Of a stretch of 64,000 nt of DNA, positions 1 through 11,384 are shown piece after piece. The translations under genes and the position numbers were made by a program. Source of the stretch: Halicephalobus mephisto (Eukaryota > Nematoda > Chromadorea > Rhabditida > Panagrolaimidae). The stretch is from NCBI GenBank assembly GCA_009193035.1, contig SWDT01000093.1, forward strand, positions 62,001 to 126,000. The letters run 5' to 3'. The notes beneath the pieces were generated by a model. It did not search any database. It was not told the origin of the DNA and worked only from the letters and a program-made list of their open reading frames with translations. How positions within the stretch are numbered: position 1 is the stretch's first letter; each line of letters begins with the position of its first letter.

Positions 1-2620
1 TTATTTCCTATATTTTTATGGTATATCGATCTGCATTATTCTCTTTCCGTGGATTGTACGGCATTTACTACCTTATATTTCACAAGATTTATCTCAGTTA
101 TTTATTTTACATTAATTTTTACAATAGTTAAATTAATTGTCCATTAAGTAAGAAGAATTAATTTTAAAAATAATTTCGAAAAGTAGAAAAATAGGGACCA
201 ATTGCCGAGGGGGATTGTACGACATTTACTACCTTATATTTCGCAAGATTTATCTCATTTATTTATTTTACATTAATTTTTATAATAGTTAAATTAATTT
301 AAAAAAGAATTTCGAAAAGTAGAAAAATAGAGACCAATTGCCGAGGGGGATTGTACGGCATTTACTACCTTATATTTCGCAAGATTTATTTCAGTTATTT
401 TACATTAATTTTTACAATTAACTTAATATGTCAATTAAATAAGAAAAAATTAATTTAAAAATAATTCCGAAGTTAGTGAGTTAAAAGGGATTAACTGTCG
501 CTAGGGGACATTTGTCGTACAATCGTATTTTGATTTTTTTTTGCTTTTCGTTAATATTATTTTTTTTTATTTTGCTGATAGTTCAAAGTTATTTTTAGTT
601 TTTTACTTCATTAATTACTTATGCTGGATGTTGTTAAATTACAAACTGCGGATTTTTATCTAGATTAAATGATTTTTTTCTATCAATCTCCAAGACTAAA
701 GTTTTAATTTTTGATGGATTTGTTCGTCAAAAAAGATATCGTAAACATGAAAAAAATTATTTCCGTCATGACCTGTTTTGGCTTGCATCTGTAAAAATCA
801 AACAAAGAAGCTTTGATTCAGTTTAAATGATCGATACCCTTAGGCAATTTAGGCATTTCCGGTGTTCTTGATTTTTGATTTTTTTAAATTAGAACTTTGT
901 AGAAAATTCTGGAAATTTTAAATTTTCTGATTTTTATGGTTTTTTTAAAGTAATTTTGAAATTAAAAATTTCATATTTTTTAAAATTAAAAATTTTTTAA
1001 TTTTATGGTTTTTTTAAAGTAATTTTAAAATTAAAAATTTCATATTTTTTAAAGTTTAAAAATTTCATATTTTGTGAATTTTTAAAATATAATTTTAAAA
1101 TTAAAAATTTCATATTTTTTAAAATTAAAATTTTTTTGTTTAAATAATTTTTTAATTTTGTGATTTTTTAAATATAATTTTAAAATTGAAAATTTCATAA
1201 TTTTTAAAATTTTTAAATAGAATTTTGAAATTAATATTGAAAATCAAAAATTTTCTGAAAATTCTGTTTTTTTACAGCATGACTTTAATTGTGTTTTTGA
1301 ATCATCGGTACTTAATAGTGTAATTTCCGTCATTTGTCGAAAACAGTTTATTTCACGGAATCAATGACGTTGAAATAATTTTGGTTGATGTTGATAGTCC
1401 TTTTCTGGCGCCGTCTCGCGCCCTTGTTTCCGTCGATTTCTTCTAAAACCGGTTTAAAGTTGTTTTTCTTGGCCGTTTTTTAAATAATTAATTAATTAAG
1501 TAATTTAAAAAATATCACATTTTTTGAAGAAAATAATTTTAAAAAAAATATGTTTAATTTTGAATTTTTTTATCGGAAATATTTTTGTAATTTGATTTTT
1601 AACGAAAAAAAAATTGAACAAATTTGTTCATTTTGGAATTTTTTTGGATAGAAATTGGTCAAATAGAGTACTTGAAAAATTTTGTTTAATGATCTTTTAA
1701 CTTGGACCGCCTAATTTTCGGTTCGGTATCCGGTCATATATAGCTTCCATAAGATTTCAATGTGGTTTATTATTTTTTAATTTTTCAGTTGAGTAATTTT
1801 TCGTAATAGATTTCTGATATAAAATAATTTTAATTTTAATTTTTCAATTTAGTCATTTTTTAAAAATTAAATTTCTGATATAAAATAATTTTAACTTTTC
1901 AATTTAGTCATTTTTTAAAAATTAAATTTCTGATATAAAATAATTTTAATCTAAAAAATTGACTATTTTGAAACTAATTTTCTAAAATTCTATTTTTTCT
2001 TAGAAATTAAAAAAAATCAATTAAAAAATAAAATAAATTTTTGTCGTAAAAATTTTCAAATTTTTTTGCATTTAAAAAAATATTAATTTATTATTGTTTT
2101 TACGACGAAAATTAATTTTATTTTTTAAATTTTTTTGCATTTTAAAAAATATTAATTTATTATTGTTTTTACGATGGAAAATTAATTTTATTTTTTAAAT
2201 TTCTTTGCATTTAAAAAAAAATTAATTTATTATTGTTTTTACGACGAAAATTAATTTTATTTTTTAAATTTTTTTGCATTAATTTACATTTGCACTTTTG
2301 AATGAATTCGTTCGTTATGGGTATTAGGGACTTTCATGGGAGGAGTTGTTTTCTTAATTTTCTGTTTTCACTTCGGAACAGATTCGTTCGTTGTAAATTT
2401 AAAAAATTTTCGCTGCAGAAGTTGTTTTTATTTTTTAAATTTTTGTACTAGGTTCCACTTGGATTTCAAAAACAAATTAGTTAATTACGGTAACTGTGAT
2501 AATTAAAAATTTTTGTTTTAAAATAGTTTTTTATTTGAAAAATTTATTCAATATAGTCGTTAGGAATTTTCGTGACGAGAGTTAATTTTTAAAAAATTAT
2601 TTCATCTATGGTTGTAGAGA
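1..2620. repeat. AT-rich intergenic or intronic DNA with several tandem repeats
   Basis: No credible coding exon was seen here. Positions 930-1230 repeat a phrase close to AAATTAAAAATTTCATATTT. Positions 1780-1950 carry about three copies of a unit of roughly 60 bp containing CTGATATAAAATAATTTTAA. Positions 2030-2280 carry about four copies of a unit of roughly 60 bp containing TATTGTTTTTACGACGAAAA. Positions 2723-2810 are a short A-rich microsatellite. A GC-richer patch at 1385-1450 has no supportable open frame. Upstream exons of the sos-1 homologue would be expected in this direction, but I could not find them. Confidence 0.6.
50..525 (+). repeat. Tandem MITE-like array (family A)
   Basis: At least three head-to-tail units start with a version of GATTGTACGRCATTTACTAC at about 50, 214 and 351. 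Spacing is about 137-161 bp, and the block ends near 523 with the inverse, GTCGTACAATC. The same family recurs at 11385-12170 and at 48335-48535. Complementary outer ends and an internal AT-rich body suggest a terminal-inverted-repeat element that has become a tandem array. Confidence 0.75.
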
Positions 2621-2627
2621 GGATATT

Positions 2628-3900
2628 ATGGAATGTCTCAATAATCTGGATTATTGTTCCCCTCCTGGAACTCCTGGTCATTCTCAAGCAATAAATATGG
2701 TCTGTTTAGGGACTATTAAAATTTAAAAAAATAAAAAAAATAAAAATTTAAAAAAATAAAAAAAATAAAAATTTAAAAAAATAAAAAAAATAAAAATTTA
2801 AAAATTTATAAAATTTAAATTTAAAAAAAAATTGATTTTAAAGAAAATTGAAATTTAAAATTTTTAATTTTCAGCAATTTTTCGAAAACCTTAATCCTTT
2901 AAATGGATTCAAGGACGATGAAGAACTTACTACTTATCTGTACAATCAATCGTGTAAGATTGAACCTAGAGAAGGAGGTTCTTACAAAGGAGTAAGTTTT
3001 TTTAAAATAAAAATGAATTTAATTAAATATATTCAGAAACCGAAATATCATCCAGAAGCGCTGAAATCACCAGGAGTAAAAATTCCAACTAAAAGTACTT
3101 CCAAAAATCATTCGAGTTCTTTGAAATCTCCGAAATCTCCATCGCCTATGAGTATCCCTCCGACTTCATCCTCTCCAGATGACAGTCATTTTGGAATTGT
3201 GGATATTAATCCGGGACAATTTCCGAAATACATAGGGGATTCTGGAAGAATTAATCAAGGGTTTTCTGCTGATACTCCTGTTCAAACTCCTACGGGAATG
3301 ATTAGAAGAACTCCGTCTGGAAATGCTGGAAGAAGGATACCTTTGTCTCCTTCTAATGCCTCAGGGGAAGGAAATCATTTTTCTTTTCCACCTCAATTGA
3401 AAATGAGTATGAGTTCGTCATCTGTTCCATCAACTTCGGGTTGTGTATTTCCAACAACAATGGCTCCTGGAGCGATTGTTTTGACTAATCCTCCTGTTGG
3501 AAGAAGAAGACTTCCACCGATGCCACCTACTAATGGGACTTTAACGAGAAAACCACTTCCACCAATTCCATGTGAACCTTCTTCATCGAAATGTGAATCT
3601 AATAGATCAGAAAGTCCACCAAAAGATTCATTAACTGAAACTATTAAATTAAATAAGACAAATTCTCCACCAAAATCTCCATCTGTTTCGTTAATGGTTC
3701 CACTTCCGAAAGATGAAACATCTTCTGATGCTACTACTGATCCTAATTTGTCGTTGTATAATTCTCCTCCAAGACCTCCGAAACCTTCGTCATTAGTAAA
3801 TAGAACTTCAACAGAAGAATCTGCTTCGTCTCCTCCTCCACTTCCTCCGAAAACTTACAAAAAAGGAAATACTACAGTAAATGGTAATCGTTCTTCATAA
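2628..3900 (+). CDS. sos-1: Son of sevenless (Ras GEF), C-terminal exons only
   Basis: SOS proteins are cytoplasmic exchange factors that load Ras with GTP; their proline-rich tail binds Grb2/SEM-5 SH3 domains. Two exons are well supported: 2875-2991 and 3037-3900 (stop TAA), joined in phase 0 across a 45-bp intron with GTAAGT and TTCAG ends. The join begins QFFENLNPL, runs through YLYNQSCKIEPR and reaches EALKSPGV. This matches the segment just after the SOS catalytic domain (FFENLNP, YLFNKS, IEPR, LKSPGV in animal SOS). The rest is Ser/Pro-rich with candidate SH3 ligands (KPLPPIP, PPPLPPKTYKK); human SOS1 also has LPPKTYK near its end. A possible upstream exon at 2628-2699 keeps phase but does not resemble SOS and is doubtful. 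The DH, PH, REM and CDC25 domains were not found, so the gene either continues left of the window or is a fragment. An AATAAA lies near 3941. Confidence 0.8.
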
Positions 3901-4271
3901 ATTTTGAAAATTCGAGTCTTTCAATTACGCGTATTTTTAAAAATAAATTTATTTGTCTGAAATGAATATATTTGTACAAAAATAAAAATTATTTTTTATA
4001 TTTGGTAAAATTATATAAATTTTAACAATTTAGAAAAATTTAAATTTATCAAATACTTGTGGATATTGACTGTTTTTATTTTTAAATAACTTTATTAAAA
4101 TTGAAAAATATTAAAATTGTTTTAAAACTTAAAAAAGAATTTTTTTCAAAAATGTGTAAAATGAACTTTGGAACGGAACGCCAAGGATTGAAAAGTTGTT
4201 TTCGAACATGAATGGAACAATTGTTGCTGTTACAGTCGACCTTTAGAATATTGTTGTGACCACTAATTTCT

Positions 4272-4617
4272 GCACAAGTTTTCTGAAATCACGTTTAACT
4301 GCATAGAATTAGCACGTAAGAACTCCTGACCATAGTTTTCACATTATTTGACTCTAACTAAGTACAATCGATAGGAGGATTGCATTTCAAGAGAAGATTG
4401 ATCATAACTGAGTGTAATCAACGTGCTAATACCTTTTTAACTAGAGACAAACATGGTCCAAACACTGATTATATTCAGTTATATTCAATTTTCTGTTAGA
4501 ATTCAATCTTGCCATTGATCGCACTCAATCAGAATCAAATAATATGAAAACTGTGGTCAGGAGCTCTTACATGTTGATTCTATTCAATTAGATGTGACTT
4601 TGGAAAATCTGTGTATG
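4272..4617. mobile_element. Foldback (MITE-like) element
   Basis: The left arm (about 4272-4430) and right arm (about 4460-4617) are imperfect inverted copies. The left has AAGAACTCCTGACCATAGTT at about 4318; the right carries its near complement around 4550-4575 (CTGTGGTCAGGAGCTCTTAC). Matching continues over roughly 150 bp per side. No coding capacity. It lies between the sos-1 tail and a larger foldback element. Confidence 0.8.
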
Positions 4618-4784
4618 TTATCTTAAACACCAAAACGTCTTGTCGTCATCACACGAAAATAACTCCCTAAATCGGTACTGTTGTTCGCCGCGCATTGCGT
4701 GGTGTGTTTTGGGGTTTGGGAGGAGAATAAAGGGTTGATATATAGTGACTATCGGTCACAACAAATATTAAACAAATTTGGTAG

Positions 4785-6033
4785 ACTTTGGATTGTTGAT
4801 TTCAACGATATATAACATAATAGGTGTTGGGATAGAGAACGGAAGTATAGTAATAGCCTTTACCCGAACAATACAACATACAATTTATATATTTCCTGTC
4901 ACACAATACAACTAGTAGTTTCACTCATGCTCTACAGTATTGTGCAGTCCCTGATATTCAGACTATTGTTACAGGTACTTCCTTTCTGGCCTACTTTTCT
5001 GTTTCAACAATAGGTAAATAACTAGGTTTTATATATGGAAAGTTGCTTTGAAATTTGCAATCATGTCTGGAAAAATACGTAATTAGTTAGTCTTAGTGAC
5101 ATAAGGCTATATTAACGAAAATAAATGTTTAACTATCAACTAACATGCGAGTTATTGAATTTGATTAACTATCGATTGAAATATGTATGGGTTTACTAAT
5201 ACCCCGATGTTATCTCCACTAGACTTTCATTTTGTAATTTTCGTGAATAACAAACTTGATTCACTTCCTGTTGAACGCAACATTGGTTACGTCATTATAC
5301 GGGGGATAAGTGAATTTTCAATTAACATTTTCGAAAAAATTATAAAAGTACCCAAAAATGCCGACATGACTCATTTCGTATAGAAGTAAATTTACTTAAA
5401 TGATTAGCTTTTTTGGTATGTTTAAGAAGCTAAAGAATTTTCTAAATCCATTTTCAAATGAGTTATATTGAAAATGATCGAGATTAAAGAGATCTTGAAA
5501 ATCATAATAGATAAAAAAGTGATATATAAACTTTTATATTTCTATATTTTATTGCTGTTGTTTAGGTTTACTTTTCATTAATTTTAATATTAACGAATAA
5601 AAAATATTAAAAAACAATAATCATCGTTCTGTTACTATTTTTTAATACAAATTTTCATTCAAAAGTCAAAGCAAAGAATGGAATCTGCTAGTATATAATG
5701 ACGTAACCAATGTTGCGTTCAACAGGAAGTGAATCAAGTTTATTATTCACGAAAATTACAAAATGAAAGTCTAGTGGAGATAACATCGGGGTATTAGTAA
5801 ACCCATACATATTTCAATTGATAGTTAATCAAATTCAATAACTCGCATGCTAGTCGATAGTTAAACATTAATTTTCGTTAATTTAGCCTTATGTCACTAA
5901 GACTTACTAATTACGTATTTTTCCAGACATGATTGCAAATTTCAAAGCAACTTTCCATATATAAAACTTGATTGTTTATTTACAATGTTATATATCATCG
6001 GAATCAGCAACTCAAAGTCTACTAAATCTGCTA
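4785..6033. mobile_element. Long inverted-repeat element, about 1.25 kb
   Basis: The arms pair over several hundred bases. Left segment 5020-5305 reads outward-in through ACTAATACCCCGATGTTATC and TTCCTGTTGAACGCAACATT. Right segment 5697-5985 is its near-perfect reverse complement. The outer pieces (4785-4818 and 5985-6033) also pair, but the left arm holds about 190 extra bases (4820-5015). The centre (5305-5695) is AT-rich. The open frame at 5183-5383 lies wholly inside the left arm and is taken as chance. No transposase is encoded, so a non-autonomous foldback element is the simplest reading. Confidence 0.85.
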
Positions 6034-6594
6034 CTGTTACAATCGACCTTTAGAAAGTCAAAAATGAGTGAAATCAACGTTGTTACATAATGTCAAAATT
6101 TGAACAGCAATTTTAGAATACGAAAGGAACACTTTACTTATTTCCAAAGCAGATAAAGTCAATTTTGGAACAGAATATCAAGATTTGAAAGTTAATTCTG
6201 CAGTATATATAAAAGTCATTTGAAAAACAAATTTTCTAACAACGATTGATTCTAATATTATATATTTTGATCTTAAACTGTACTTGATACTACTCTAAAC
6301 TTATTAAAAAAGAATTTTGAAAATCCATCAAGTAATTGTTGAATTAGAGCAATTTAAAAATTATATTTTTCGGGATACTTCGTAGGTTAATCGATAATTG
6401 ATCCGATTCATAATGAGCCAACTGTAACTCCTTAATCAGTGGTCTCACATGATCTGCAAACGCGTATTGAATTCGTCATTCCATGGAATTATTCTGTGGA
6501 TGTATTAAACCTTATCATTTACAAGACGCACCTTTTGAGTCAACAATTCTTTTTTAAAAAGCTTTTTTCCATTATTCTTTGATTTTTTCCAGAA

Positions 6595-7512
6595 ATGAAC
6601 ATCGTTGTTGGCAAAATATTGTTTTTCATCTTGATCATGGCTTCCGGCGCTATAGAAATTATTGCCGTATTGTTTAACAGTAAGTTTATATTTGTTGCAA
6701 TTTCGTAGATTTTCGGATCAAATAAAAAATTATGAAACGTCCGAAAACTTCACGGAACGTTTCAGCTCTTTGTACAATCTTCTAGAATCCACTATAAACT
6801 TTGAGTAAATTTTGAATTCAGATATGTAGTTTCTACACATAAAAAAGCGTAACTTTTAGCTCCGTAGCAATTACGAAATGTGGAACAATTGCCATATTTT
6901 CATGAATATTTGATTTTTGTGACGAAAATAGTAACGTAATAGTGACGATTTGAATTTGTTACTACACTAAAAGTTATGTTTTTCTTTGTGTGCAGTAAAT
7001 GCAGTATTTTGAACTAAAAGATTTTCATAAAAACTTTGATGTCGAACTTTCATAATAGCCTGATTTCGTTGTTATTAATGTAACTGTAATTTTCAGAATG
7101 GGATGATTATGGTGAAAGTCTTTGGGAGATATCTAGTGATGATTATAGTACGAACCCTTACAAATTAGGAGCTACTATGATTATCTTCAGTATCGCTGTC
7201 CACGTTCTCATCTTGCTGAATACGTTATTGGCCATACCGTCTAGTAGACCCATACAAGGTGCAGTAGCTATGTACAGATCCTCTGCGATGACTTTTTATC
7301 CAATTGGCGAGACTATCTATTCCATCATTTACCTTATTGTTAAAACTGACAGCATCGATAGAAACACCGGATATATCTTTTTGGGTGGTTCTGTCGTGAT
7401 TCTGCTCGTGGCCATTATTGTTGGATTCATCACCGCTTATCAGATGAAGAAGAACATTCAACCTTATTGGAATCATACAGTAACCCCTTGTACTTTGTGT
7501 GTACCTTACTGA
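6595..7512 (+). CDS. Small four-TM membrane protein, claudin/PMP22-like (tentative), paralogue 1
   Basis: There are two exons: 6595-6679 (85 nt, phase 1) and 7097-7512 (stop TGA), giving a protein of about 166 aa. Four hydrophobic segments are visible: residues about 5-27, 54-75, 93-110 and 119-142. The loop after TM1 contains W...ESLW, reminiscent of the W-GLW pattern of claudin/PMP22-type tetraspans, but the usual cysteines of that loop are missing. The last helix ends GFITAYQMKK, and the tail is probably cytoplasmic. The sequence TTTTTTCCAG lies three bases before the start codon, consistent with a trans-splice acceptor. A near copy lies at 9508-10236 with an identical 85-nt first exon. 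Function unknown; a junctional or membrane-organising role would be a guess. The intron contains a MITE (6836-6993). Confidence 0.8.
6836..6993. mobile_element. Short MITE (family B), copy 1
   Basis: A segment of about 158 bp in the intron of the first tetraspan gene. Its ends are inverted repeats: AAAAAAGCGTAACTTTTAG on the left, and CTAAAAGTTATGTTTTTCTT on the right. A clearly related copy is at 29058-29218 in an intron of the K+ channel gene, sharing TTTTCATGAATATTTGA in the middle. Confidence 0.75.
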
Positions 7513-8250
7513 AGTCCACTTTGTAAAAAGTTACTTCATTTAACTACGGTTTAGATTATACTTGTATTTGGTCTTTTTTAAAAAGTTAAATTTAAAGAAT
7601 ATTCAGTTATTGATTTTGAATTTGAGAATCAACAATTTTATTATTTCCATTATCAGTTCTCTTCCAATTTTGATTTCTTCTTTTTGAGATGGTTCTTTTG
7701 AAAGTTTTTTTGTTTTCTGTTATCTTACAATTGATGAGTTTCAATGAATATAAATTGAAGAGAGAAGTTTGCATTTAAAAACGAGTTCTATAGAGAACAT
7801 TCTTTAAATTTGAATATTTCCTTAACACTTATTTTCAATTTCTTTAATAAACTGAATGTCAAAATAATCATAATTAAGCAGAAAAAGAATTACAGAAGTT
7901 TGTCAAGTATCCATCGAAATAAAGCGATTTAAAGCATCGCCGAACAGCTATCGACTCATAATCTCCCCGAAGACTATAGGAGTCCGGGTATCTTCAAGGA
8001 TGATTGATATTAACTTTCGGATTTCGATATTTAAAAACAATCCGTTGATATTTCAGAATATACTGCATGATAACAGAAGATTAACTGTTATTATTATTTT
8101 ATTATTGTTCACTTGTTATCTTTTGTGGCTAAATCATCTCTTCAGATATCGTGCTCTACAAAGTGAGGAAAAAGTTCGGGCGTGTGTTTAAAAACCGAAA
8201 AAAATATTTATCTAAAATCAAATCTCGATGGGACAAAAACTAAAACATAA
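7513..8250. other. Intergenic spacer
   Basis: This spacer lies between the first tetraspan gene and the transposase relic. It is AT-rich and holds no gene I can support. The short frame at 8000-8191 has no recognisable features. Confidence 0.5.
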
Positions 8251-9110
8251 CTACATATCTAACCTAATAACACAATGTGTCAGATTTCGAATCGAGGACC
8301 TCTTGCTTTTTTTGCACATCCTCAAACGCTTTGGTAAGAAGTCGACGGTGGCACGCAGTAGTTGTAAGAGAATTTTTCTCCACTCTTCCAACAAAGTCCT
8401 CTTGAGAGATTCCAAACTTTCATGAGGTCTAGTGCGAAATTTGCTCTCTAAGTATTCCCAGATACTGAAATCTACTAGGTTCAAATCAGGCGAATCTGCT
8501 GACCATTTCCGTGGCGCAATGAAGTCAATATTCTGGTTTTTCAGTCAGACTTGAGTTTTCTTCGCTCGATATGCTGATGCAGAGTCTTGCCGGAAAATCC
8601 AATCCTGATTCATAAAGTGGCGCTCAACCCAAGGTTTCAGAACATCTTCCAGGACGTGCTTTTGGTAGTACGGTTGGTCGATACTAACCTTCTGATCCAC
8701 AACAACTAGTCAAGTCTTCTCGTCTATGATGATGCCGACCTAGACCATCACAAATTTCAGGTGTGCAGCCGTTTCAACGATCCTCCCTGTGGAATTGGCA
8801 GCGGAGACATTAGGGCCAAGATTCTATTGGTTTGCTTGTTGAAAGCCTGCTCGATGGTGAAAACTTTCTCGTCCGTTTAGAGAACATTGAAGTGCTTTTC
8901 ATCTGCAACCCGAGTCAATAGTGCCTCCACTTTTTAGAATCTAGCAGCCTTGTTTTCCTTACATGGAATACCGAACTTCTGTGCAATGAACGTTGTTGGT
9001 TTGTCAGCCTCGTATAATGCATGGCACTTCTCCTTCAAAGTCATAACTTCTTTCGGAGTCAAGATAGCAGAATGGTTTTGGTTTCAGTATGGAGTCTTCA
9101 TACAACAGTT
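8251..9110 (-). pseudogene. Degenerate maT/mariner-type transposase
   Basis: Read on the minus strand, the frame shows a Tc1/mariner superfamily DDE transposase of the nematode maT kind. In order it has an N-terminal region with KEKCHALYEADKP, the first acid in TDEKVFTIE, the second in WIFRQDSA, and the third in SPDLNLVDFSIWEYLESK followed by the usual C-terminal helix. Several in-frame stops interrupt it, for example before TDEK, after IIDEKT and after RAKKTQV, so it cannot make a full enzyme. Terminal inverted repeats were not identified with confidence. It sits exactly between the two tetraspan paralogues, so it postdates, or was carried along with, their duplication. Confidence 0.85.
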
Positions 9111-9507
9111 TCGAAATAACTGACTGGGATAGTGAACTTTTTTTTACCAAAATTTTCTACTGTCTTTCACGTGCTTAAACTTTTTCTCACCCAGTACTTG
9201 TTGTAATTGGATAAAAAAGAACATCATTCCTTTGCTAAGTTAAGAGAGATTTGTGTAAATTACATCAGCATCCATAATATAAAGGATTAATTTTTTCATG
9301 TGGATTCTAAAGTATTTGATAACTGTATGAATCATAAGATATCTATTCAAGCTGCTTATTATTTTCGTTTTCCCGAATGTTTGTCTGCTGTGCTAAAGTA
9401 TAATCATAACGTCGATTTATGCAACCTTATCATACTCACACACTAAGTTCGACTCAAGAACTCTTATAAAAGTCGTCATTTCGTTCATTTCCTATTTTTC
9501 CTCAAAA

Positions 9508-10236
9508 ATGAAGATAGCTCGCAATAGAGTAATATTTTCTATTTTTGTTCTGATTTCTGCTGGATTACAATTAGTTGCTGTGCTTTTTAACCGTAAGTTC
9601 ATCTTTACTACAACGTCGTAGAGGTTTTCTGAGTTTGATACAAGAGTTTGGAATCTCTTAGGATGAGGTTTTCCAGAGTATCTCAAGATATCATAGAAAA
9701 TTCCATAGTTATATGAAATTCGGAATTTTAAAAGTTTCTAGAAGATTCTGAAAGTTCGTATCGAGATGGTTTCGTAAGAACTCTGATCTCAACACTTTGT
9801 AATTTTGTAATCTAATAGATGTTGATGTAAATGATTTTTAGATTGGACCAGCGATTCTGAAAGCCTCTGGAACATAACTAATAATGAAGGTCAGAAGGTC
9901 AACTATGATGTTGGTGTGGCAATCGTACTTATTATAAGTATCGTTTTGCAAATGATCAGTTTGCTGATTATTCTGTTGATTACTTGCATAGATAAACCTA
10001 TAAAAGCTGTAATAGTTATGTATATTGCTTCGAGAATAACTCTTTCTGCAACAATCAAGACCATTGTCTGCATTGTCTTCCTCGTTATTTACAATGATTC
10101 GATTGATGTTCCCTATGGCTATATTCTTTTGGGCTTATCTCTCGCGGCTCTGATCGTTGCTGTTGTATTTGGATACTTGACTGCTTCGCAGATGAGGAAG
10201 GAATCGAAACGCACTCGTAATGGAGTAACTGCTTGA
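9508..10236 (+). CDS. Small four-TM membrane protein, claudin/PMP22-like (tentative), paralogue 2
   Basis: Exons are 9508-9592 (85 nt, phase 1) and 9842-10236 (stop TGA), about 159 aa. It is a tandem paralogue of the gene at 6595-7512, with the same exon-1 length and intron phase. Both proteins begin with a hydrophobic helix ending AVLFN, then share W...ESLW, a DSID...GYI.LG.S block before TM4, and a G(F/Y).TA.QM+K end. There are four predicted membrane helices and a short basic tail. Beyond these anchors the two have diverged strongly, so the duplication is old or fast-evolving. The 3' region holds an AATAAA near 10449. Function unknown. Confidence 0.8.
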
Positions 10237-11384
10237 ACTTGTGTATCTTATTGAAACTTCTACTGTCAATTTGCAATATCTAAATGTTGGATTGTGCGTA
10301 ATCCATTTGAGTGGAAGTCACATAACTTTGGTCCCGAAGGGAAATACCCTGAAGATTAACGAAAGATGTACGATTGCCTTTTGGGCGGCAATTTGGAGAT
10401 TGCGCAATAGTTGTGCTAAAGTTGTATTTATCTCGTGCCTGAGGCCACAAATAAAGTTGTTCCCCTTTATCTGTATCTACACGCGGATCCGGATTCCCCA
10501 GCGACGATCCAACACTAAAATACCCAACAACAGTATAATTTGAACCCCATTAAACTTTTTAAACAAATTTTGTTTATGCTTCATTGTTGATTTTGCATTT
10601 CAAAGTTTTTCAAATTTTTTATTAGTTTTTTTTCAATTTTGATTTTTTGAATTTTTAGTTTTTTAAAGTTGTTGTAATTAATAAATATGTAAATTTAAAA
10701 TAATAATTTCCATGTTTAAAATTAATGTAAAGATTATGGAATTGTAAAAATTCGAAATTTTTGACTTGAATTTTTAGGATTTTTTAGAAAATCAGAATTT
10801 TGGATTTCAGATAATTCTAAAAATCATTAAATTTTAGAATTTTAGAATTTTTTTAAAAGATTCAGAATCTTTCGTTGGATTCCGGAAAAATTTTCCTTAA
10901 GATTTTAGAATTTTAGAAAATTTCAGAAATTTCTGTAAAATTTAAAAAATTCTAAATTTCAGAATCTTTTTTAAAGTTTCAGAATTCTTTGTTAAATTTC
11001 GGAAAATTTTATATTTTTTAGGATTCTGGAAACTTTTAAATATTTTCATAAAATTTCAGAAGTATTTCAAAAGTTTCAGAATCCTTCATCAAATTTCGGA
11101 AAATTTTATATTTTTTTGGATTCTGGAAACTTCTAAATATTTCCATGAAATTTCACAATCGTTCATCAAATTTCGGAAAATTCTGAAAAATAAAAACTTG
11201 CAAAATTCCAAAACTTTTCACAAGAATTTACAAACTAGAGGTTTCCAGAAGCTTTTTGAAAATTTCAGAATCTTCTCCTAGATTCTGGAAACATAGAATT
11301 CTAGTTAAAAATAAAGTGAACTTTGTAATTTGCACTTCACAGTTGGTCAGAACAAGTGGAACGTTTTGGTTCCAAGGCATTGTT
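10237..11384. other. 3' flank and AT-rich spacer
   Basis: The first 300 bases are less AT-rich and contain a likely polyadenylation signal near 10449. From 10680 on, short phrases such as TTCAGAATC and TTTCGGAAAATTTTA recur irregularly. No gene seen. Confidence 0.5.

Noticed and set aside
2628..2699. Start exon of the sos-1 fragment
   Set aside because: Phase and donor fit, but its peptide does not resemble the SOS sequence expected before QFFENLNP; kept only as a doubtful addition to the gene entry.
5183..5383. 66-codon frame within the foldback element
   Set aside because: It lies entirely in an inverted-repeat arm, its complement is equally present in the other arm, and it has no domain features.
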